From contig NC_080569.1 of NCBI RefSeq assembly GCF_030253575.1, forward strand, positions 4,527,501 through 4,591,500: a stretch of 64,000 nt of DNA, in the 5' to 3' direction. Positions 34,191-52,566 of this stretch are shown here, one piece after another. The notes below the pieces were generated by a model. It was not told the DNA's origin. It made no database searches and saw only the letters and a list, made by a program, of their open reading frames with translations. Every line of letters begins with the position of its first letter. Position 1 is the first letter of the stretch. The DNA comes from Rhododendron vialii. Its lineage: Eukaryota > Streptophyta > Magnoliopsida > Ericales > Ericaceae. The translations under genes and the position numbers were made by a program.

Positions 34191-34380
34191 TGGCCTCACA
34201 AAACTTTCTTCCAACTTTACCCCTTTGTGCATGCATAAATCCGAAACCTGTGCAGAAGGGAGAGCAAGAATACCAGTGTGCAAGCAAATGAAGCAAAACA
34301 AAACTTCCATTTGATGACTTGATGTAATGAACTAAAAGGTCTAGAGAGAACAACATGGATGGATTGTCTAACCCGCTATA
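34191..34380 (+). repeat. Direct repeat, right copy (partner at 30729-30935)
   Basis: Homologous with the left copy in the blocks ACTTTCTTCC, GAAACCTGTGCAGAAGGGAG and CTTCCATTTGATGACTTGATG. It lies between the NFU remnant and the 3' end of the ABCC5-type gene. Confidence 0.7.
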
Positions 34381-34717
34381 CGAAGCTGAAAAAACTTAAA
34401 CCCTACTGTAAAATCCTAAACCCACTTTATTCCACGTCTCGCCGCTCCATTCTGCTTTGAGAAAATCACTATTATCACTCCGTTTCCCTTGATTTATTTC
34501 TCGATACAGTGTAGGAAGGGCACATGAATTCCTCGAACAGGGAAAAACTATCTGGGACACACTTGTGAGGTTTCGAGCTGATAGTCTGCGGTACACCACC
34601 TTCACTTTCATCTGTTTCCCAATTGAAGCAGCAGCACAAGCAGGGTTTTGTTCACTGCAGTACCATCTGTTGCTCTTCTTGCTTAATCTCGGGTTTCTTG
34701 GGCATGCCGCGTATAAC

Positions 34718-42789
<8,072 letters not shown>

Positions 42790-43615
42790 GATAGGTATCA
42801 GTCTTGAAATGGGTTAGTTTGCGAAGTTTGTGATTGTTTAGGTGAGGGAGATGGAATCGTTATTAAGGGCATTTCCCCGTTCTAAATGGTTTTGTTGTGA
42901 TCAGTTGCGCGTCAATGATTAAACGAGTGGTGCCAAGTCGCATGGAGGAAAAGACAAATAGGTGTGCAGGGTACTCGTCGGGTAGAGAATCTGCAGACAC
43001 ATTGCACATGCAAACAAACTGAATTTTCTCTCTCTACACTCTTTATCTCTCTCTCTCTCTATGTTATCTAAAGAGAGAGAAGTGGACAAAGGGAGGGTGA
43101 AATTGAGTGCAATTTTGTTTATCTATGTAAAAGAACGTGAACATTACCCTAAAAGAAGATGAACATTACTCTAAAAGAAGGTAAGCATTACTATGTAATA
43201 CATTTTTTTGATAAACATGACATTATTTTATGATGAAATCCATGTCATTTTAACCAATAAAAAATATGGTAATATTCACTCTTTTTGAACGGTGGTCGAA
43301 CAAAACTCAACTCGGTGAAATGGAAATCTTAAAAGGAAAACCCAATACGGGAAAATCCAAGAAGACTGACCTGGGTATCCGACCTGGGTATGGGTTTTTC
43401 CCGTAGAAAATGGGTATGCGAGCCGATGGAGATTGCCGAGGCAAATTATGCTAGAGAGAGAGAGAGGAAGAGTAGCAGCACTTAAAAAGCTGCTATGAGA
43501 GAGAGAATATGTACAAAACCCACTGTACTATCAGTTCAGGTCGGTATGTATGCACATGCAGCTTGTGGTGGTGATAAGTGCGCTGGACTAAGAGAGAGAA
43601 AATGAGAGAGTATAG

Positions 43616-44064
43616 GAGATAAACTTCTTTCCGGTTGAGGTGTAAACAAGGAGTTTACACCGTACACCGCCGCCGTGCGCGGGCCACATCAACACTTTAT
43701 TACAATAATTTGAATTGTTCATTTTGTAAGACCCATAAAACAGTATATATGAGCAAAAAATCAGCTTGACTCAATATCAATAAGTCCATCAAAAATTAAA
43801 TTTGGTCTATAAAAAATTAAATTTTGGTTTATAAAATCAACAACCTAGATTTTGTCAATAATTTTTAAGTTAAAATGATTCAAGTTGTTGATTTTATAAA
43901 TCAGAATTTAATTTTTTTGATATATCTATCGATATTGGGTCAAACTAATTTTTTGTATATATACACTAACGATTCAGATTATTGTAATAAAATATCGATG
44001 AGACCCACACATAGCGACGGTGTAAACTCCAAATTTACATCTCAACCTAAAATAAGTTTATCTC
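43616..44064. mobile_element. Long-arm foldback element A
   Basis: GAGATAAACTT at 43616 is mirrored by AAGTTTATCTC ending at 44064. The arms, roughly 200 bases each, stay recognisable throughout: GGTTGAGGTGTAAAC, GGAGTTTACACCGT, TTTATTACAATAAT and TATAAAATCAACAAC each recur in reverse. No transposase. Target duplication is not evident. Confidence 0.72.
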
Positions 44065-44143
44065 GAGAGGGAGAGGGAGAGGATAGGAGATGCTCCATAA
44101 ACAGCGGTAGCCCCAAGGTTTATACTTCACTCCCGTTATTGAT

Positions 44144-44550
44144 GGGGCCGTGTCCCAACCGGTTTGGGTTGGGACCAATTTGAACTAATTGTGAGCTTTT
44201 TTCAGTCCCACAATAATGATTAAAATCGTTCATTTTTAGAGCTCGTTGAAGACATTGATCACGTCAAAAATCACCTTGATCAGATATAGTTTGACATGAT
44301 TTCAAAATGCATTAAGTTTGTAAGAACAAAGGTGTGCAACACTGGATTGCAAATCATTTGACACAATTATTTGAAGATTAATGCTTTTCGACATCATATC
44401 AAACGATATCCGATTAACGTGATTTTGGCGTAATCAATATTCTCAACGAATTCTAAAAAAATGAACGGTTCCGATCATTGTTATGGACTCGGAAATGACC
44501 CACAATCAGTCCAAACTGGTCTCAACCAAAACCGGTTGGGATATGACCCC
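44144..44550. mobile_element. Foldback element B
   Basis: GGGGCCGTGTCCCAACCGGT at the left is mirrored by ACCGGTTGGGATATGACCCC at the right. Inner blocks GGGACCAATTTG and CAAACTGGTCTC also pair. About 407 bp, only 80 bases from element A. Non-coding. Confidence 0.68.
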
Positions 44551-46099
44551 TTAATTGATGGGTTTGCTTCTCACACATATATGTACATCAGTATTTTAGG
44601 ATGGTGCTCTGCACGGTGTGCACAAGTGCACATCGAACCGTCCGTTTAGATAATCATTGATTTGGATTGCACCGTATTGTGTGTAATCTCAACCATCCAA
44701 CCGTCTTGGCAATCCTAACTATTGGTTACCGAGACAAACGGTTCGGATGTTTACATGGCTAGACTTTTGACAATAAAAAATAAACAAGTTATTATTAATG
44801 ACCGAAAAAATTGATTAACATCTCTCGTATGTACTCGCCTTTCATTGTCGGGACTCAGGAGTATGCTTGTTTATACTCTCGGTGGTCTCGGCTAATTTAA
44901 ACGTATCTTAACCGTAGTATTATTTTTATCGATTTGGACAAAGACAGACCATTGACATAGAATCTTAAAAATTCACAAAAAAATTATATTCTTGCAACTT
45001 CAAGAATAGAATTCGAACTCTGATTACTTACTAGTATTTTGCTTCCAGCATATAAAGATCAAGCTGATTATTTTCCTTCCAGCAAAAACACTCTTTCTAT
45101 ATACAGGAGATTAGACTTTTTTTTGATAATAAAAAATCAAGAAATTATTAATGAAAACATTGATTAACATCTCATATGTGGTGACCACGTGCGATATAAT
45201 TTTCTTCCACTCTTATATTAATATCCAAATTGAGATAGCAACAATTTCCAAATTCCCATTAGACACCCAACAATAAATAAAAGAAGCCCAAGGTCCACGT
45301 ATTTGAAATAATTGATTTCACATAAACGATCTACTATATCGAATTTGACTATATATATTCAAATGGTCTACATATTTGGTGTTTTATTGAAACTCTTAGT
45401 CCTATTCAAATACTCACCGGATATATAGTTATGTTATCAATATATATTGTGATTCTTAGTAATCAAATCGTACAAACATATGAACAGAAATTAAAAAATA
45501 TACGAATAAGACTGCTCTGAAAACATTAAACAACTTCTTTTGAACTTGTTGTCTTTAGCGAGCTTTCTTTTTCATTTTTTTGGTTTTATCATAAGTTTAT
45601 TTTTATTTTATTTTTGTTTAGCTCGTTAAGCCGAATAAATAGTCCAAAGAATTAAGCGGAAGTCTAACAAAAAAACATAAAAGCTACCTTGAAAACTTTT
45701 GCTAAAGTTAGGGCAGTCAGAAAATTATAAATACTAGTACCAAACTACTTTCGTCAACTGGACAGAATCGACAGATGCATGTATTATACTAATCCAGGAA
45801 ACCCAAAGGTGATTATGACCTCTATAGCCCAAAGTTATCTCGGTTAGTTGATGGGTTTGTTTTCCACGCAATTGACTCTGAAATCATACCGCAAGAAAGT
45901 AATTTCTTAACACGGAGGATCTATCTCTAACCTGACTAAAGAGGGAATTAGTTGAGATGCATATAAATGAATTGGTTCGGACAACCTCGACAGCTGGAAA
46001 AAAAAAAAGAAAAAGAAAATGAAGACATCAGGTTGGGGGCAGCGGTTCGTTAGGACGGTGAGGGTTCCTCAGGCCGGCTCCGCAAGCGGATGGTGGCTC

Positions 46100-46535
46100 C
46101 TCTAGGATCTGGGGACTATGTTGTGCAGCTCCGTGCTGCACAGCGTGCTGCGTAGCCATCGGCGTGGCCTTGCCAGAATCGGTCCGACGATCAGAGATGT
46201 TCACCGCGTAGAGCTCATCAAGTTCTACATGCGCATCAAAAATCAGCTCGATCAAATATCGTTAAGTGTCTTATCGAAACACATATAACTTTAAAAAAAT
46301 GGATTCAGTGATTTTGATCCAGTGTTTCGTATCCATTAGGATTTTTTTTTTCAAGTTATATGTGTTGAGATGAGGCGCTTAACAATATTTGATCGAGTTG
46401 ATTTTTGGTACACTTGTAGTACTCGACGAGCTCTACGCGGTAGACGTCTCTGGTCGTCGGACAGATGCCGGCAAGGCCTCACCGGCGGCTGCGCAGCACG
46501 CTGTGCAGCACAGATCTGCACAGCACAGTCCCTGC
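46100..46535. mobile_element. GC-rich foldback element C
   Basis: Arms of about 180 bases: left CTGCACAGCGTGCTGCG, CGCGTAGAGCTC and CGATCAAATATCGTTAAG pair with right CTTAACAATATTTGATCG, GAGCTCTACGCGG and CGCAGCACGCTGTGCAG. The loop is about 60 bases of AT-rich DNA. The outer arms are GC-rich, unlike the surroundings. It ends about 300 bases before the WDR70 start codon. Confidence 0.7.
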
Positions 46536-46794
46536 CTCCGGCTCCCCTGTCCATTCCTCTTCTTTCGTCTCTAGATCTGTTGTTCCCGGTCTAGTCTCGA
46601 TAACTACGTTTCACACCCCAAACACTTTTGGGCTAAAATTGTCCAGCCCACAACAAAAGCAGATCACAAAACCCTCCGCAGGCCCACAAAAAGCCCATCA
46701 TCTCCATCCCTTCTTCTTGAGCCCAAAAAATCACCGGAAATATCACAAACGGCCTTTTCTCTCAGGCGGCGGGCGGCACAACCAACCGAAGCCT

Positions 46795-46866
46795 ATATAA
46801 ACCGCCGCACTGTCAACTGACACGCACTCCATATAAACCGTCATCGTCACTGTCAACTCACACGCA
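46795..46866 (+). promoter_or_regulatory. Tandemly duplicated TATA-containing segment before the WDR70 start
   Basis: ATATAAACCG occurs at 46795 and 46831 with a 36-bp period, and both are followed by CACTGTCAACT and CACGCAC. The second copy abuts the ATG at 46869. Either TATAAA could act as the core promoter; if the right one did, the leader would be extremely short. Confidence 0.6.
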
Positions 46867-46868
46867 CA

Positions 46869-49800
46869 ATGGAAGAAGACGAAGCGGAGATCTACCAGGG
46901 AGTCCGAGCTCACTTCCCTGCGACGTTCGGGAAGCAGTCGAAGCCCGTCACCCCTCTCGAATCCCTCCACAACGCCACCCGCCGCCCCTCCGCCGTTGAT
47001 ACTGACCAATCTACCCCTAACGATGACGCCACCACCACCACCGCCAAAGGTTTCCCTTCTCTCTCTTCCTCCTCCAAATCCTGGCTCGACTCCCTCAAGA
47101 ACTCGAACCCTAGCTCCCGCAACCGCTCTAGCCCTAACCCGGACCCTAACCCTAAACCTAAACCTAACAATGATGTGGTTATTGGGCCGCCTCGGCCTCC
47201 ATTGAATTCGGTTAACGGTGACGACTTCGGTGACGATGATGAGGATGGAATGATTGGGCCACCTCGGCCGGCGGCTATTAGTGAGGAGGAGGAGGAGGAT
47301 GGTGAGATGATTGGGCCGCCTCGGCCTCCGCCGGTCGATTCAGATGTGGAGGAGGATTCGGACGGGGAAGGAGAGGGTCGGTTTCGGATACCTCTCAGTA
47401 ATGAGATTGTCTTGAAGGGTCACACTAAGGTAAATCCACTTTTGTTTTTTGTTTTTTTTATCTAATTCATTACAAAGGCTTTTTAGTGGTGGGTGTGTTC
47501 ATGAACTCCGTGTTATTTAACTTGTACTTGTACTGTAAGGCCATCCATTGCGATTTGTTGTTGTATGTTTTTTTGTATCGACAATTTGTTTTTGCGATTG
47601 ATAGAATGAAGAAGTTCCGAGACTAGTTATAGTGTCAAGGAGGATTACAAGAGAGCTCACTCTGTTACCCGGAAAACCGAGTATTCAGAATTCAGATAAT
47701 GCAGGGCAGGGTTTTGTTTACGAGATCTAAAATCATGAATATCTATTTGAGTGGTTGGGGTTTTATTGAGAAAATTGACTGTAATCTTGGCTGAATGAAA
47801 TGCTGAAATGTGCACCGTATGTGTTACTAAGGTGTTAAATATTGCTTTAGGATATTTGGAATAGACTTTGTCAACCTAATGGTTTTTGGAGTAATCATGT
47901 TGGCGATGCTTTTGGCAGGTTGTTTCAGCTCTTGCTGTTGATCATTCGGGATCTAGAGTGCTTTCTGGTAGTTATGACTATTCAGTTCGTATGTACGACT
48001 TTCAAGGGATGAATGCTCGCTTGCAATCCTTTCGACAGCTGGAGCCATCTGAAGGTCATCAAATTCGCACTCTCAGCTGGAGTCCGTCGGCTGACCGATT
48101 TTTGTGCGTGACTGGCTCAGCCCAAGCTAAGGTACTTTTAGTTACTGCTGAGCTTATAGAATCTGCTTGATAGGATTCATATTTTTGGATTCAATCCTAA
48201 TAAAGGCCCGCCTATACATTTCAGATTTACGATCGGGATGGACTTACTCTTGGTGAGTTTGTTAAGGGGGACATGTATATCCGTGACCTTAAGAATACCA
48301 AGGGCCATATAACGGGATTGACTTGTGGGGAGTGGCACCCTAAAACGAAGGAAACAATTTTGACGTCATCAGAGGATGGATCACTACGTATATGGGATGT
48401 AAATGACTTCAAAAGTCAAAAGCAGGTATACATGTTCAAAATGTGCTAAACTCTTATGCATGATATATTAGGGGGAGTGGATATGTATTCCCATTAAATT
48501 TCAAGTTTATGATCTGACTAAGATTCTCTGTACAAGGAATTTTCTTCCCTTCGAGTGAGTTATGGCAAAGAGAATTGAAGATACATAGGTTTTATTCTAC
48601 TCGCTTTCTATACCAAACCAAACCGAGCCTTAAGTTTCAATTGATTGGGGTCGACTACTCAAATTCTCATTTTAAATATTCCATTACATGCGACATTGGC
48701 TTCGCAGGCATATGGTAATTTTACAGAAAATGAATGTATAAAGATTGTTTGTGCTGATTTAATTCCCTTGACCATCTTTAAACAAAACCTAACACAGGAA
48801 AAACGTAAAAGTATCGAAACTGGGTGCAAATGTGAGGCTGGAGAAATAGATACAATAAAGTACCACAACATTGGTAAAAGGCTACAAGCTTTGTCTTTTA
48901 ATGGTTTGGAATATACATGTACTTTTTGGTTGGTTTACTCATTTTGCTTTTTTGATGAGTGCATTGAATACTTCCATTGTTGAAGCCCAAACCAATATAC
49001 ACAAGCATAGGGGCATACCCCAGATTACAACCAAAGACCAACAAAGATCAGAAAAACAGCTGACTACTCTACAGCAGACAAACAACAACCAGCAATCAAA
49101 ACAAATACAATTGAGAAAAGCATTTTAAGTAGTACACAAAACATTGTATACCACATCTCTAACTCATTCCTTTATCTGCTTGGGAAGATTATCTACTCAC
49201 AGTCTGGGACATTATAGGATCCTTTGATTTCTTTTGTCATCTGTACTTGCCAATAACTTAATTATTCCTCCTTGCTTGCTGGTTTCTGTCTCCCACCCGG
49301 TTGTGTGTTGTTTGTGCGTGCATGTGTGCATGCAAGGACAACAAATGACATTTATCAATTTCGACAGAGCAGGGAAAATCAAATTAGCATCTCCAAATTT
49401 CGCAAAATAAAAAGATCTTGAAATAGTGGTGACAGTCCTGACGGAGCGCCTAACACTTCCTGAAATTTTGGTTGGGAATGCTATTGAACAACTGTTTGAT
49501 TATTGTCATTGTGAAAAAACATGAAAAAAGGAGAGAAGAAATTAGTTATCCCCACAGCTAAACAAAAGATTAGATGCGTTCAATTCACGAATTTATAACT
49601 GTTGCTCCTGTTTATTCAATTTATGCTGGTGATTTAGTCTGGCATGGAAGATGGTCCTTTGGTATTGAGTGTGCTCCTATATGCCGGTTCATTACTGCAG
49701 CGTGACCTGATATTACTGAGGCTTGTAGTATAGCAAGAAGTGATTATTTTAGGCTGATTGAGAAAATTTTGTTTGATAGGTGATCAAGCCAAAACTTGCA

Positions 49801-51495
49801 AAGCCCGGAAGAGTTCCTGTTACCACATGTGCTTGGGATCGTGAGGGAAAAAGCATTGCAGGTGGTATTGGAGATGGTTCTATACAGGTACTACTTCTAA
49901 GAGAATAGATACAACCACATGCCTTGTGTGGGGTTTGCACCCCATGTGAGAGTGTTTGCCAAGTGGAAAAAACATCAAAACTGGTACTTTGGAATATTTT
50001 GGTATTTCCATAGCATTGATGGCCTAAATTTTGGATGGAAGGTTAAATGTGTTTCTGTGATGTTTTGAAGTGCCTCTACATCTTGTTAGCTTTCTCTATT
50101 AATACTATTATTATTTTATTTACAGATATGGAACCTTAAGCCTGGCTGGGGAAGTAGGCCAGATATACATGTTGAAAAGGGTCACTCAGATGACATCACT
50201 GGACTCAAGTTCTCTAGTGATGGGCAGATTCTACTCTCAAGAAGCTTTGATGAATCATTGAAGGTATTAATTGAGTTTAGATGCTATTCTTTTCACTTGA
50301 TTGGGCTATAGTTATTCTTACTTATGAGCTGTACTGTCAGGTTTGGGATTTGCGCAAAATGAAAGATCCACTCAAGGTGTTTGAGGATCTTCCTAATCAT
50401 TATGCTCAAACAAATGTAGCATTTAGTCCGGATGAGCAACTCTTCTTGACTGGAACATCTGTTGAAAGGGAAAGCACAACTGGAGGTTTATTATGCTTTT
50501 ATGATCGAGCAAAACTCGAACTTGTGTCAAGAGTTGGGATTTCACCAACTGGTAGCGTTGTTCAGTGTACTTGGCACCCGAAACTGAACCAGGTAAACAA
50601 TGGCATTCTATTTTTCCCTTGAGATCCTGTATTACTTGGTAAGTAAGCAATATAGATATAAACCAAGGAAACTTTTGATTTAGCGGGAACACATTGTTCT
50701 TCCTTGGGTTCTTGTCCTCCTGAAATTTGGTGGCTAGGAGATCTGAAAAACTTTGCAACATTGAAGGCCTTGCCTTTGTTTCCATTTAAAACTTTTGTCT
50801 AATTTTTTCTATTAGAAAAATGAAAATGTTTCTGAACATAAGCTATAAAGCACATGAAAGTGTTTGTATGCCACATATTGCCTTACCGAAAGCCTGTCTC
50901 TTTGTTTTCAAGATATTTGCGACAATTGGGGATAAACACCAAGGAGGAACTCACATCCTATACGATCCAACCCTCAGTGAGAGAGGAGCTCTTGTTTGTG
51001 TTTCGCGTGCTCCAAGGAAAAAGTCGGTTGATGATTACGAAGCAAAACCAGTGATACACAACCCTCATGCACTCCCCTTGTTTAGAGATCAACCAAGTCG
51101 TAAGCGTCAGCGGGAGAAGATATTGAAAGACCCAATGAAGTCTCATAAGCCTGAAATTCCAATGACAGGACCAGGTCATGGTGGAAGAGTTGGTTCAACA
51201 AAAGGAACCTTGTTAACTCAGTACCTTCTTAAGGTATAGTAATACCATTTGTTCGCCATGTTTTCCAATTCTGTATAGCAGGAATTAAGATAGCGAGATA
51301 TATGAACTTCTGATTTTGTTATTGCAGCAAGGAGGGTTGATAAAGGAGACATGGATGGATGAAGATCCTAGAGAAGCTATTCTGAAATACGCTGATGTTG
51401 CAGCAAAAGAACCGAAATTCATTGCTCCTGCATATGCACAAACTCAGCCTGAACCTGTTTTTGCAAAATCGGATTCTGAGGATGAAGAGAAGTGA
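46869..51495 (+). CDS. WDR70: WD40 repeat protein, WDR70 type
   Basis: Exons 46869-47429, 47919-48131, 48225-48425, 49780-49887, 50126-50263, 50341-50592, 50913-51233 and 51328-51495, all phase 0, join to 1962 nt (653 aa). Residues 1-180 are low complexity, with Pro/Asn/Lys repeats, acidic runs and three IGPPRP motifs. WD40 repeats fill about 180-520, for example VLSGSYDYSVRMYDF, ILTSSEDGSLRIWDV and LLSRSFDESLKVWDL. The C-terminal part is basic (SRKRQREKI) and ends acidic (SDSEDEEK). Order and length match WDR70, a nuclear WD protein linked in animals and yeast to DNA-damage response and spliceosome-associated complexes; the plant role is inferred only. Convergent with the DENN gene. Confidence 0.9.
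48612..48657 (-). mobile_element. LINE/SINE 3'-tail remnant in WDR70 intron 3
   Basis: On the minus strand it ends GGCTCGGTTTGGTTTGG, the same terminal motif as the LINE at 59200-59966 (..GCTCGGTTTGGTTTGG). Only about 46 bases are recognisable. Confidence 0.5.
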
Positions 51496-51996
51496 TCTGA
51501 ATATGTTTGACCTTTGCAGTTGTAATTCGTACTGCCCAAGGTGGTACTTCTTTTTTCCCAACAACTTATGTCTTTGCTTTTTTCGCAGTTCCTATTGGTT
51601 TTCTACTACTATTGACAACCAAACTTAATAGGTTGTCACCCTCGTTTTCTCCCTTAATGGTTTGAAATCACGTTCATTTCTGCAGCTGAATCTTGGACGT
51701 TTCGCCGGTGTATCCAACTGGAGTGTTGTAGAAAGCTATCACAATACGCTTCCTGCGTCGTGATTGTATAAGAATAGATAAGCCTTGTCTCCCAAACGAA
51801 TGTCAGTAGTGACTTTGATAAATACAATGTTATTCTAATTTGTATGTTTGAATACAATAATGGACTTCCATTTTTACCAGTGTAGAAGTGCCATTGCTTT
51901 CTGACATTGAAGTTAAAATCACTTTCCAAGCACAAGATCTATATTCATATTCAATGTTTGCACAAATTGCTTAAAATTGTTGGTGAATCGTGATAT

Positions 51997-52026
51997 ATAT
52001 GCCACTTCATGAATGAAGTGGCATAT
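51997..52026. other. 14-bp perfect inverted repeat with 2-base loop
   Basis: ATATGCCACTTCAT at 51997-52010 is separated by GA from ATGAAGTGGCATAT at 52013-52026. It lies between two convergent genes, about 500 bases after the WDR70 stop. Confidence 0.8.
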
Positions 52027-52117
52027 AACATAGCCCAATTTGAATGTCAATTACTAACGGTAACAAGTACATCAATCAAGTAGCATTTTTAATGGTATGG
52101 AAATCCTTTCTTTGCTG

Positions 52118-52120
<3 letters not shown>

Positions 52121-52164
<44 letters not shown>
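52121..52164. repeat. (GA)22 microsatellite
   Basis: A pure AG run of about 44 bases between the WDR70 and DENN gene ends. Confidence 0.9.
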
Positions 52165-52169
<5 letters not shown>

Positions 52170-52566
52170 TAATCAGCCACGTTCTTACATCTACAATGGT
52201 GAGGATTTCTTGTCACAATGGTTCATTGTGTGATTCACAATGCTGAAGGATCCTTTATGGGTGACATCAATCCCACTAAAAGATTGGGATGATGATATGT
52301 AATGGGGTGTAATAATACAACAGAGATCAGTGGTGTGAGATGTTTGAACATATCATATTTATCAATAGACTGCAAAATTTCATCTTTTCTACTTCTCTGA
52401 GCTGCATTTTGATCCGGTATTAATTGCTGCAAGAGCATTGAGATCTGCAAAATCGGTTGAATAGGCTCTGTTTTACCAACTGGAATGGTGATGGCCATTT
52501 ATGCACTCTCCGTTACTGGGGCCAAATCTATTCCTTCATATGGCTAGAACTTGCAGCCCACTTAAG

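Larger units (their letters stand above)
42790..46868. other. Divergent promoter region between ABCC5-type and WDR70-type genes, filled with foldback elements
   Basis: No gene supported. It contains the ABCC5 promoter with short CT/GA tracts (43025-43060, 43455-43515), three foldback elements (43616-44064, 44144-44550, about 46100-46535), AT-rich DNA at 44650-46000 in which I see nothing clear, and the WDR70 promoter at the right. Confidence 0.65.
51496..52566. other. Convergent region of WDR70 and DENN genes
   Basis: Probably the 3' UTRs of both genes. It holds a near-perfect palindrome at 51997-52026 and a (GA)22 tract at 52121-52164. No further gene is seen. Confidence 0.65.

Noticed and set aside
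46028..46574. Open frames of 60-75 codons on both strands within 46028-46594
   Set aside because: They are the mirrored arms of the GC-rich foldback element and encode no recognisable protein.
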